Assembly: GCF_009789555.1 (NCBI RefSeq)
Contig: NZ_CP046902.1
Span: forward strand, 2,248,001-2,312,000
Source of the DNA: Stutzerimonas stutzeri
Lineage (GTDB): Bacteria; Pseudomonadota; Gammaproteobacteria; Pseudomonadales; Pseudomonadaceae
Reading direction: 5' to 3'
DNA: 64,000 bases
The translations under genes were made by a program, and so were the position numbers. A model generated the notes under the pieces. That model did not search any database. It saw only the letters and a program-made list of their open reading frames with translations, and was not told the origin of the DNA. This document shows positions 1-7,931 of the stretch, one piece after another (positions within the stretch are counted from its first letter, which is position 1; every line of letters starts with the position of its first letter).

Positions 1-2
1 TC

Positions 3-1259
3 GACCAGCTTGACCGCCATGCGCTGGAAGAGAAGTTGCAGGCCAGCCGCAGCCTGTTGGCTGGGCTCGACGATCTCTCCGGGTTCGATGCCTTGCGCCC
101 GCAGCTGCAAGCGCTGCTGGGCGGCCACAGCGAGCTGACGGCGCAGATATTCGATGCCCAGGGACGCCTGTTGTTCGCCGATTCTGGGTCAGGGGCGCCG
201 CCGACAGGCGTTCATCCGCATGCCGCTGTCGATGGCGAACTGCAGCGCGAGGGCCGTGTCTGGCAGCGCCAAAGCGGTGAGGTAAGCGTTGCCGGGCAAC
301 CGCTGAAGGTCGTGCTCGCCCTTGACGTCACCGCGCACAAGCGTTTCTTCCACACCCTGACCGGCTGGCTCTGGCTGGCCCTGGTGATGTGCGCCCTGGT
401 CAGCGCATTGCTCGGATGGTTGCTGGCACGCAGTGGTTTGCGCCCGCTGAGAGAGGTGACGCAGGTGGCCGCTTCGGTATCGGCAAGGTCACTGACCGAG
501 CGCATTCCCAGCGAATCGACACCGGCCGAGTTGCAGCAACTGGTGTCGGCGTTCAATGCGATGCTCACCCGGCTGGAAGAGGCCTTCGTCAGGCTGTCGA
601 ACTTTTCCGCGGATATCGCTCACGAGTTGCGTACGCCGCTCTCCAACCTGATGACCCACACCGAGGTGGTGCTGACGCGGGGCCGCAGTGCGGAAGACTA
701 TCAAGACAATCTGTACTCGAACCTGGAAGAGCTGCGCCGGATGGCGCGCATGATCGATGACATGCTGTTTCTGGCCAAGGCCGACAACGGCCTGATCGTT
801 CCGGACGCGCAGTCCATTGAATTGAACGCGCTGTGCGCCCAACTGCTGGATTTCTACCAACTGACGGCCGATGAGCGCGGCATCCGCTTCGAGTTGTCCG
901 GTGATGGCCGGATCAATGGCGATCCGCTGATGTTGCGGCGGGCGCTGTCGAACCTGCTGTCGAACGCCCTACGCTATACGCCTGACGGCGGCGTCATCCA
1001 TCTGGGCATCGCGTCGGGGCAGAACGGGGTCGCGCTCAGTATCGGAAATCCCGGCGCGAGCATCGCCGAGGAGCATCTACCGCGGCTGTTCGACCGATTC
1101 TACCGGGTCGACCCGGCGCGCCGTGAAGGCAGCCCGAGCAATGCCGGGCTGGGGTTGGCGATCACCCGGTCGATCGTCGAGGCGCATCAGGGTGAGATCC
1201 GTTGCAGCAGCCGCGACGGCTGGACCGCGTTCGACATCCTGTTTCGCCATCGCGGCTGA
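3..1259 (+). CDS. Heavy-metal-type sensor histidine kinase, 5' truncated by window
   Basis: This is the C-terminal 418 residues of a two-component sensor kinase. The frame is open to the window edge, so the real start and first membrane segment lie outside. Seen: a membrane segment near visible residues 122-142, a HAMP-like linker, the H-box IAHELRTPLSNL with phospho-acceptor His near residue 207, the N-box NLLSNALRYTP, and the G-boxes LFDRFYRV and GLGLAIT. The layout (short periplasmic loop, HAMP, HisKA, HATPase) resembles CopS/IrlS/CusS kinases that sense periplasmic copper or silver. The metal assignment is inference from family resemblance. A partner response regulator would be expected just upstream, out of view. 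Confidence 0.85.
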   Translation, partial: DQLDRHALEEKLQASRSLLAGLDDLSGFDALRPQLQALLGGHSELTAQIFDAQGRLLFADSGSGAPPTGVHPHAAVDGELQREGRVWQRQSGEVSVAGQPLKVVLALDVTAHKRFFHTLTGWLWLALVMCALVSALLGWLLARSGLRPLREVTQVAASVSARSLTERIPSESTPAELQQLVSAFNAMLTRLEEAFVRLSNFSADIAHELRTPLSNLMTHTEVVLTRGRSAEDYQDNLYSNLEELRRMARMIDDMLFLAKADNGLIVPDAQSIELNALCAQLLDFYQLTADERGIRFELSGDGRINGDPLMLRRALSNLLSNALRYTPDGGVIHLGIASGQNGVALSIGNPGASIAEEHLPRLFDRFYRVDPARREGSPSNAGLGLAITRSIVEAHQGEIRCSSRDGWTAFDILFRHRG

Positions 1260-1407
1260 TCGTCCTCAGCGCATCGAATGGGCGAAGGTGGCCGACGTCC
1301 AGCACTGGTCAATCGCTACCCAGCGTGATTGCATCGGAGTGGCCGCCGCTTGTTCGACACTGTGCCTGGAATCATGCCGGGCGCCTCACCGCGGCGCAGG
1401 AGTCGTC

Positions 1408-1863
1408 ATGAACATCGAACGATGCGAAGACCTGATCGACTGGACCAGCCAGGTGCACGCCCGGCTGGCCGACTGCATGGCCGAGGGGGCGCAGGCGCGC
1501 AGCGACTCGCTGGCCAGGATGCTGCTTGATTATCTGGTGCAGCACGAACGGGAGCTGTCCGCAACCGTTGCACGCCTCAAGCGACACGCCGAACCCCATG
1601 CGTTGCAGGTTCGACTACAGGATGCGGTGCGCCCGGACCTGCTGCAGCTTGAACTCGATAGCGAGGCCTACGCCCAGATGAGCGTCGAGGAAATCTCGAA
1701 GGACGTCTTCGACCTGCACAACCGGATCATCGATCTGTACCGTTCGCTGGAGCGTCGTCGCGAGTTCGAGCGTGCCCGCGCGTTGCTCGGTGAAATGCTG
1801 CGGATGCAGGAGCACGAAACCATGCGCCTGGCGCAACAGATCAATCGTATGCATGAGCTTTGA
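1408..1863 (+). CDS. Small helical conserved hypothetical protein
   Basis: A 151-residue, soluble, strongly alpha-helical protein with no signal peptide or membrane segment; function not recognised. The start chosen is the ATG at 1408, after a CAGGAG-type ribosome binding site; a longer open frame upstream only overlaps the kinase gene. The chain is acidic and rich in Leu, Glu, Arg and His. The C-terminal run RMQEHETMRLAQQINRMHEL looks like an amphipathic helix with spaced His/Glu, as in hemerythrin- or ferritin-like bundles, but I cannot name metal ligands. It sits 148 bases after the sensor kinase, so a link to metal response is possible but unproven. Confidence 0.7.
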   Translation: MNIERCEDLIDWTSQVHARLADCMAEGAQARSDSLARMLLDYLVQHERELSATVARLKRHAEPHALQVRLQDAVRPDLLQLELDSEAYAQMSVEEISKDVFDLHNRIIDLYRSLERRREFERARALLGEMLRMQEHETMRLAQQINRMHEL

Positions 1864-1898
1864 ACCGCCGCCGCAGGCATCGAACGCCAGACGCGACC

Positions 1899-2516
1899 TC
1901 AGACCACGTAGCGCAGGATCGCCACGAAATGCAGCAGGCTGCCGACGATGACGAACAGGTGCCAGATGCCGTGCCAGTGGCGGAAGCGCTGATCGTACGC
2001 AAAGAAGATGATCCCTGCGGTGTACGACACACCGCCTGCGACCAGCCAGCTGAACCCGGCGGTGCCGAGTGCGGCGAGCAACGGCTTTACCGCGACCAGC
2101 ACGATCCAGCCCATGACCGCATAGATGACGATGGACAGCACCCGCGCTTCCGAGCGCGGTTTGATTTCCTGCAACATGCCGATCAGGGCCAGCGACCAGA
2201 CGATGCCGAATAACCACCAACCCCAGGCGCCTCGCAGGGTGACCAGGCAGAAGGGCGTGTAGCTGCCGGCGATCAGCAGGTAGATCGACAGGTGGTCGAG
2301 CTTCTGCATGATCGCTTTCGCGCGCCCCCGTACGCTGTGATACAGCGTCGATGTGCTGTACAGGAGCACCAGGGTGAAGCCGTAGATGGCCACGCTGACG
2401 ATCTTCGCCAGGTCGCCATCCATGGCCGCCAGGACGAGCAGCCAGACCGTCCCGATCAGGGCCAGCACACCGCCGGCCAAGTGCGTCCAGGCGTTGAATT
2501 TTTCTCCGTGGTACAT
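1899..2516 (-). CDS. Hemolysin III / PAQR family membrane protein (TrhA/YqfA-like)
   Basis: A 205-residue integral membrane protein with about seven hydrophobic segments. The family's metal-site pattern is visible: Ser and His in STLYHS (near residues 55-60), Asp-His in KLDH, and His residues in HWHGIWHLF near the C terminus. The start MYHGEKFNAWTHLAGG is the usual family N terminus, and length is typical. Bacterial members are linked to membrane fluidity and energetics (YqfA/TrhA); the hemolysin name is historical. It is convergent with the helical hypothetical gene and shows no obvious operon partner. Confidence 0.9.
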   Translation of the reverse strand: MYHGEKFNAWTHLAGGVLALIGTVWLLVLAAMDGDLAKIVSVAIYGFTLVLLYSTSTLYHSVRGRAKAIMQKLDHLSIYLLIAGSYTPFCLVTLRGAWGWWLFGIVWSLALIGMLQEIKPRSEARVLSIVIYAVMGWIVLVAVKPLLAALGTAGFSWLVAGGVSYTAGIIFFAYDQRFRHWHGIWHLFVIVGSLLHFVAILRYVV

Positions 2517-2545
2517 CGGTGTTCAGCCTCGAACCGCTTCGGGTA

Positions 2546-3232
2546 TCAGTTACCCATCAGTACGCCGAATACCTTTTTCGCTACGCTGGTCGCCGCCTGC
2601 GCCGGGTTCTGGCGAATCCCGGCTTCCTGTTCGGCAATGATCGTGAAGAGCCCGTCGAGCGCCTGCTCGGTCACGTAGCCTTCGACCGTGCCGTATTTGG
2701 CGTCGACCGCACCGAGGCCCGATGCCTTTCCGGCCAGGGCGTTGTACTGCTGGGCGACGCCGACCTGATCGGTCGCCTGCTTGATGATGGGCAGGAATCT
2801 GGCGCGGATCTCCTCCCGGCTGGTCTTGTTCAGGTATTGCGTCGCCGAGTCGTTGCCGCCGGCAAGGATCGCCTTGGCATCGGCAACGGTCATCTTCTTG
2901 ACCGCATCCAGCAGCAAGGCTTGTGCTTGCGGTACGGCTGCTTCGGCTGCCTTGTTCATGCTGGTTTCGAGTTCTTCGACCTGAGCACCCATGCCCATCA
3001 TCTTCAGCATGCGCGAAGCCTTGCCGATATTGCCTGGCAGCTCGATGCGCACATCGGGGTCCTCGCTGAAACCGCCCGGACGGCCGAGCTGCTGTACCGC
3101 AACCTTGGCGCCTTGGCTGAGGGCGTCCTTGAGCCCAGCGCTGGCGTCTCCCTGGCTGAGGTCGTTGAGCGAGAGGGCTTGGGCGCCGGCGCAAAGCAGC
3201 AGGCCGGCGATTAGGGAGGTGGTACGCAGCAT
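2546..3232 (-). CDS. DUF4197 domain protein, exported
   Basis: A 228-residue protein with a Sec signal peptide (MLRTTSLIAGLLLCAGAQA, cleavage after the last Ala). The rest is a DUF4197 domain containing the typical stretches LKDALSQGAKVAVQQLG, TSREEIRARFLPIIKQAT and the closing QALDGLFTIIAEQEAGIR. The start at 3232 is fixed by an AGAGGA ribosome binding site 8 bases before it and by the signal peptide; an open frame 62 codons longer lacks both. Members are small periplasmic proteins of unknown role, common in Pseudomonas. No operon partner is evident. Confidence 0.85.
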   Translation of the reverse strand: MLRTTSLIAGLLLCAGAQALSLNDLSQGDASAGLKDALSQGAKVAVQQLGRPGGFSEDPDVRIELPGNIGKASRMLKMMGMGAQVEELETSMNKAAEAAVPQAQALLLDAVKKMTVADAKAILAGGNDSATQYLNKTSREEIRARFLPIIKQATDQVGVAQQYNALAGKASGLGAVDAKYGTVEGYVTEQALDGLFTIIAEQEAGIRQNPAQAATSVAKKVFGVLMGN

Positions 3233-3532
3233 AGGGATATCCTCTGAGTGATGCGGCGGGCAGGCGAAGAGCTTAAAGCGCCAGGCACTGCCTGCCAAAC
3301 ACTGGCAGCTTGTTGTGGCCGTTTCGTTGATGCAAGCCGGCATACCTGGCGTGCGCGATTCGGTTTCCGGTGATGGTCCGTTCGGACGCCGATGCATCCG
3401 GATCGCTCTGTCGATCATCCTCGGGCAGCCACGCCGTTCGCTGTCTGCATCGAGGTTGCTGCCCGCGAGCGGGGAGTCGGATGCCCTGGTGCGGTGCTTG
3501 CAGCCTGCGCGCGTTCAGATGCAGTCGCCGGG
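3233..3532. other. 300-base gap between the DUF4197 gene and plsB
   Basis: No gene with a credible start or family match is visible here. Frames running through it are extensions or antisense shadows of neighbours. The end near 3233-3250 carries the DUF4197 ribosome binding site, and its promoter should lie here, though I could not pick a convincing -35/-10 pair. A short inverted repeat TGCCA...TGGCA occurs near 3290-3310. There is no T-tract terminator for plsB. Confidence 0.5.
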
Positions 3533-6016
3533 TCAGGTCGCCTGTTGCTCCTCATCGTGCCGCTCCAGCGCCACCTGGCGGATCGACAGCCTGATCTCGG
3601 CGGGCAGCACGCGCTTGGCGACGCCCTCCGCCAACTCGCCCAGTTTGGGATGGTAGCCGAGCTTGCCGGTTTCATCCTGGCGCAGCACGTCCTGCGCCTG
3701 CAGGCTCTGGATGAAATGCCTGAACAGACTCTTGTCGAAGAATTCCGGCGCATTCAAGCCATGCAGGATGGACAATCGCTGGGCCATGACCGTGCACAGC
3801 GTTTCAAGCTCCTCGGCGTCCAGGGTGTTCTGGCCACTGTTGAGCAGCAGCGAAATGGCCATGTAGAAGCGCTGCAGCGTCTGCACGATGACCCGCGCCA
3901 GCAGCGTCAGCAGCACGAATTGGCGCGAGCTAGGCACCGGCCGCACATAGGTGTCGCCATCGACCTTGAGCAGCCCCTGCTCGACGAAGGCCGCCAGCCA
4001 CTGGTCGACCACCGCTGCCAGCGCCTCCGGCTCCCAGCGAATGAACAGTTCGGCACGCAGGTACGGATACAACGCTTCGGTGAAGCGCAGGATCTGCTCA
4101 CGACTGATCCGCGAACTGCTCTGGAAGAAACTCGCCAGCAACGCGGGCAGCGCGAAAATGTGCATCACGTTATTGCGGTAGTAGGTCATCAGGACGGCGT
4201 TTTGCTCGTCCAGGTAAAGGATATTGCCCAGCGCATCCTTCTGTTCGGCAAGCAGGCCGAGGCCTTGCACATGGTTGATCAATGCCTCGCCGTCGCCGTC
4301 AGGCAGCGTGGTGTGAGGCGAGTAGGGCACTGTGCGCAGCAGGTTCTGGTAAAGGTCGAGGGTGCGCGCCAGCGACCGTCGGTCCAGCGCCTGACGGCTG
4401 GTGGACAGCATGGCCAGGGCCACCAGGTTGACCGGGTTGACCGCCGCCGCTTCATTGAGTCGCTGTGCGATGCGTTCGGACAGGCGATTGGTGGTCTCGG
4501 TGAGCCAGGGCGGCCGGAAGTCCGGCGCCAGGTTCTGTTGGCGCCAGCCAGGCTGCTGCTGTTCGAGGAACTCGTTGAGCTTGAGGGGCTCACCGAAATT
4601 CACCCAGACCTGGCCGAAGCGTTGCTTGAGGGCGCCGATGACCTTGAAGATGTCGAATATCGACTCCTTCTTCTTCGCCGCACCGCGCAGCTCACCGAGA
4701 TACGTGCGGCCTTCGAGCACCCGCTCGTAGCCGATATAGACCGGCACGAAGAGGATCGGCAGGCGCGAGGAGCGCAGGTAGCTGCGCAGCGTGATGGCGA
4801 GCATGCCGGTCTTGGGTTGCAGCATGCGCCCGGTGCGCGAGCGACCGCCCTCGACGAAGTACTCCACCGGGAATCCACGGCTGAACAGGGTGTGCAGGTA
4901 CTCGTTGAAAACCGAGGTATAGAGCGGGTTGCCCTTGAATGAACGGCGCATGAAAAAGGCGCCGCCGCGGCGCAGCAGGCTGCCGATCACCGGCATGTTG
5001 AGGTTGATTCCGGCGGCGATATGCGGCGGTGTCAGGCCGTTGCGGAACAACAGATAAGACAGCAGCAGGTAATCGATATGGCTGCGGTGGCAGGGCACGT
5101 AGATGACTTCGTGACCCTGCACGGCTTCCTGCAGCGGCTCCAGGTGATTGACCCGAATACCGTCGTAGATCTTCGTCCAGAACCAGGACAGCACCACCTC
5201 GATGAAACGCACCACGGTATAGGCATAATCCGAGGCGATCTCGTTGCCGTAGCGCAGGGCGCGGGCTTCGGCCTTCTCCAGCGATATGTTTTCGCGTTCG
5301 GCTTCGTCCTTGATCGCCTGGCGTACCTGCGGTGCGTGCACCAGCCCCTTGACCAGGTTGCGACGGTGCGACAGATCGGGGCCGATCACCGCCGTCTTCT
5401 GATTGCGGAAATGCACCCGCAACATGCGCTGCGCCATGCGCAGCGTGCGCTCGTGCCCCTTGTTCTGTGCCACCAGTTCGCTGAGCTGGATCGGAGCGGA
5501 GAACTGCACGCGGGTCTGGCGCCCGAGCATGACGATGCTGAGTAACCTGCGCAGCCGTCCGGTGACGGCCCAGCTGTCGGCGAACAACAGCTTCCAGGCA
5601 CTGGTCTCGCGATCTGGCGATCGTCCCCAGAATACGCTCACCGGGATGATCTGCGCGTTGTCCACGGCGTTCTGTTCCAGCGCGCCGACCAGGCGTACCA
5701 GCGGTTCAGGCGTGACGGCCCGCGTCCGACGGCCGAACCAGCTCGCGGCAGGGTTGAGGAAAATGAACGCCGACGGTTCGATGTGATCGCCAACCGCCAC
5801 TTCGGCCACCGGACGCGGCAGTCCTGCTTTGCTGCACTCGTGATCGAGCACCGCCAGATCGCTCAGCGAGGCTCGTTGCAGCACGTAGAACACCGGCTTG
5901 CTGCGGTCCAGCTTGAGCGTGAAAGCGGACTGATTGATGGTCTCCGAACGCACCCATACATACAGCAGGCGGCGCACCACGGAGAAGATCAGACGGCGAA
6001 GGGGGGATCGGGTCAT
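3533..6016 (-). CDS. plsB: Glycerol-3-phosphate 1-O-acyltransferase
   Basis: PlsB catalyses the first step of phospholipid synthesis, moving an acyl chain from acyl-ACP or acyl-CoA to position 1 of glycerol-3-phosphate at the inner membrane. The protein is 827 residues, about the Pseudomonas length. Seen: the catalytic HX4D motif HRSHID (His310, Asp315), the downstream block GGAFFMRRSF, the glycerol-phosphate block FVEGGRSRTGRM, and VPVYIGYERV. The start MTRSPLRRLIF at 6016 was chosen over a 16-codon longer frame because it matches the pseudomonad N terminus. It is divergent from the ABC exporter genes; 253 bases between them hold both promoters. Confidence 0.97.
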   Translation of the reverse strand: MTRSPLRRLIFSVVRRLLYVWVRSETINQSAFTLKLDRSKPVFYVLQRASLSDLAVLDHECSKAGLPRPVAEVAVGDHIEPSAFIFLNPAASWFGRRTRAVTPEPLVRLVGALEQNAVDNAQIIPVSVFWGRSPDRETSAWKLLFADSWAVTGRLRRLLSIVMLGRQTRVQFSAPIQLSELVAQNKGHERTLRMAQRMLRVHFRNQKTAVIGPDLSHRRNLVKGLVHAPQVRQAIKDEAERENISLEKAEARALRYGNEIASDYAYTVVRFIEVVLSWFWTKIYDGIRVNHLEPLQEAVQGHEVIYVPCHRSHIDYLLLSYLLFRNGLTPPHIAAGINLNMPVIGSLLRRGGAFFMRRSFKGNPLYTSVFNEYLHTLFSRGFPVEYFVEGGRSRTGRMLQPKTGMLAITLRSYLRSSRLPILFVPVYIGYERVLEGRTYLGELRGAAKKKESIFDIFKVIGALKQRFGQVWVNFGEPLKLNEFLEQQQPGWRQQNLAPDFRPPWLTETTNRLSERIAQRLNEAAAVNPVNLVALAMLSTSRQALDRRSLARTLDLYQNLLRTVPYSPHTTLPDGDGEALINHVQGLGLLAEQKDALGNILYLDEQNAVLMTYYRNNVMHIFALPALLASFFQSSSRISREQILRFTEALYPYLRAELFIRWEPEALAAVVDQWLAAFVEQGLLKVDGDTYVRPVPSSRQFVLLTLLARVIVQTLQRFYMAISLLLNSGQNTLDAEELETLCTVMAQRLSILHGLNAPEFFDKSLFRHFIQSLQAQDVLRQDETGKLGYHPKLGELAEGVAKRVLPAEIRLSIRQVALERHDEEQQAT

Positions 6017-6269
6017 ACGGTCGGTTCGACTACAAAAAGGGGGCAGCGCCCTCGAAGCCGGCAAGTGTGCCGCAAGCGAGGGTGGGGGGCAAAAATGTTC
6101 GTCAGAACGGCTTGAAGCCCCCTACACGCCGAACGCTCGCCCTGAACAATAAAACACCCAAGCGCAACGCCCGCCCCAGTTGCAAACCCGCCGCCGCTCT
6201 TTTTATAGTCCGGCCCGCACTGGACCTGTCTCGTCGAGCGCCGACGCCGGTCCGTCAGGGGAACGAGTG

Positions 6270-7193
6270 ATGATCGAATTGCATAATCTGACAAAAAGAT
6301 TTGCCCAGCATACGGCCGTGGATGCGCTTTCATTCAGCGTCCAGCCGGGTGAAGTGCTCGGGTTTCTGGGCCCGAACGGGGCCGGCAAATCCACCACCAT
6401 GAAGATGCTGACCGGCTTTCTCACGCCGAGCGCCGGTACGGCGCGCATTTTCGGCTGTGACATCCGGACCCGAACGCTGCAGGCCCAGCGACAGATCGGC
6501 TATCTGCCGGAGGGTGCCCCGTGCTACAGCGACATGACGGTACGCGGCTTTCTCGATTTCATCGCCGAGGTGCGGGGGTACAGAGGGGCGGACAAGCGGG
6601 TGCGAGTCGATACCGCAGCGGGTCAGGTCGAGCTGGACACGGTGCTTGGCCAGTCCATCGAGACCCTGTCCAAGGGCTTCAAGCGCCGCGTCGGCCTGGC
6701 CCAGGCGATCCTGCACGACCCGCGCGTGCTGATCCTCGACGAGCCTACCGATGGCCTGGACCCTAACCAGAAGCATCAAGTGCGCGAGCTGATCAAGGGC
6801 TTGGCCAAAGACAAGATCGTGATCATTTCCACCCATATTCTCGAAGAGGTCACTGCGGTGTGCAGCCGCGCGGTGGTGATCGCCAGGGGCCGTCTGGTCG
6901 CCGATGGCACGCCGTTCGAACTCGAAAGCCGATCCAGGTACCACAAGGCCGTCACGCTGGTCAGCGACGCCCCGCTGGATGAAATCGCCCTGGCGGCATT
7001 GCCAGGCGTCGCGGGTGTCGAGCGCAACGAACCGGACCACAGTGTGACGGTGCTGGCCAAGCCGGGCGAGGTCATCTTCGAGCGAATCAATGCATTGATC
7101 GCCCAGCAGACCTGGCCGGTCAAAGCGTTGAGCGTGGAGCGCGGACGGTTGGACGAGGTGTTCCGGACATTGACCCGTGGGGAGGCCCTATGA
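6270..7193 (+). CDS. ABC transporter ATP-binding protein, GldA-like
   Basis: A 307-residue ATPase of the ABC-2/Gld type. Seen: Walker A GPNGAGKST, Q-loop region, signature LSKGFKRRVGLAQA (a variant of LSGGQ), Walker B VLILDEPTDGLDP and H-loop IISTHILEE. The C-terminal 90 residues form the accessory domain common in GldA/NatA-type ATPases. The ATG at 6270 follows AGGGGAACG; a GTG directly before it is an alternative. Its stop overlaps the permease start by 4 bases, so the two are translationally coupled. It should energise export or conformational work with the next two genes; the substrate is unknown. Confidence 0.92.
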   Translation: MIELHNLTKRFAQHTAVDALSFSVQPGEVLGFLGPNGAGKSTTMKMLTGFLTPSAGTARIFGCDIRTRTLQAQRQIGYLPEGAPCYSDMTVRGFLDFIAEVRGYRGADKRVRVDTAAGQVELDTVLGQSIETLSKGFKRRVGLAQAILHDPRVLILDEPTDGLDPNQKHQVRELIKGLAKDKIVIISTHILEEVTAVCSRAVVIARGRLVADGTPFELESRSRYHKAVTLVSDAPLDEIALAALPGVAGVERNEPDHSVTVLAKPGEVIFERINALIAQQTWPVKALSVERGRLDEVFRTLTRGEAL

Positions 7194-7921
7194 GCCAGTT
7201 ACCGGTCATCTTCAAACGCGAACTGGCCAGCTATTTCGCCACGCCGCTGGCCTACGTTTTCATTTTTATCTTTCTGGTGCTGTCCGGGGTATTCACCTTC
7301 TATCTGGGCGGGTTCTACGAGCGCGGCCAGGCGGACCTCATCCCGTTTTTCAGCTTTCACACGTGGCTTTACCTGTTCCTGATTCCGGCCATCGCCATGC
7401 GTTTGTGGGCCGAGGAGCGAAAATCCGGCTCGATCGAATTGCTGATGACATTGCCCATCACCCGTTTCGAGGCGGTCACCGGCAAGTTCCTCGCGGCCTG
7501 GGTGTTCGCGGGGATCGCCTTGCTGCTGACCTTTCCCATGGTCGTCACGGTGAATTATCTCGGCGAGCCGGACAATGGCGCGATTGCCGCCGGCTATTTC
7601 GGTAGCTGGTTGCTGGCCGGCGCCTTTCTGGCGATCGGCTCGTGCATGTCGGCGTTGGCCAAGAATCAGGTGATCGCCTTCATTCTCGCTGTAAGCGTGT
7701 GCTTCCTGTTCATCGTGAGCGGCCTGCCGATGGTGCTCGATGCCTTTGCCTGGGCGCCGCAGTGGCTGGTCGACGCGGTCGCCTCGCTGAGTTTCCTGAT
7801 TCGCTTCGACGCCATCAGCAAAGGGGTGATCGATCTGCGCGACCTGTTGTATTTCGTCACCTTGATCATTGCCTGGCTGGCGGCCACCGCCGTGGTCGTC
7901 GATCTGAAGAAAGCGGCATAA
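7190..7921 (+). CDS. ABC-2 type permease, GldF-like
   Basis: A 243-residue inner-membrane protein with six hydrophobic segments, starting FKRELASYFATPLAYVFIFIF. The cytoplasmic block RLWAEERKSGSIELLMTLPI is characteristic of GldF/ABC-2 permeases. It overlaps the ATPase gene by 4 bases and ends 10 bases before the GldG-like gene, so the three form one operon. In Bacteroidetes, Gld ABC proteins are linked to gliding; in non-gliding proteobacteria the role is unassigned. Substrate and direction cannot be read from the sequence. Confidence 0.9.
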   Translation: MSQLPVIFKRELASYFATPLAYVFIFIFLVLSGVFTFYLGGFYERGQADLIPFFSFHTWLYLFLIPAIAMRLWAEERKSGSIELLMTLPITRFEAVTGKFLAAWVFAGIALLLTFPMVVTVNYLGEPDNGAIAAGYFGSWLLAGAFLAIGSCMSALAKNQVIAFILAVSVCFLFIVSGLPMVLDAFAWAPQWLVDAVASLSFLIRFDAISKGVIDLRDLLYFVTLIIAWLAATAVVVDLKKAA

Positions 7922-7931
7922 GGACGTGCAG

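Noticed and set aside
3392..4942. 516-codon + strand frame opposite plsB
   Set aside because: Overlaps the 3' half of plsB, whose catalytic motifs are certain; no ribosome site or family match.
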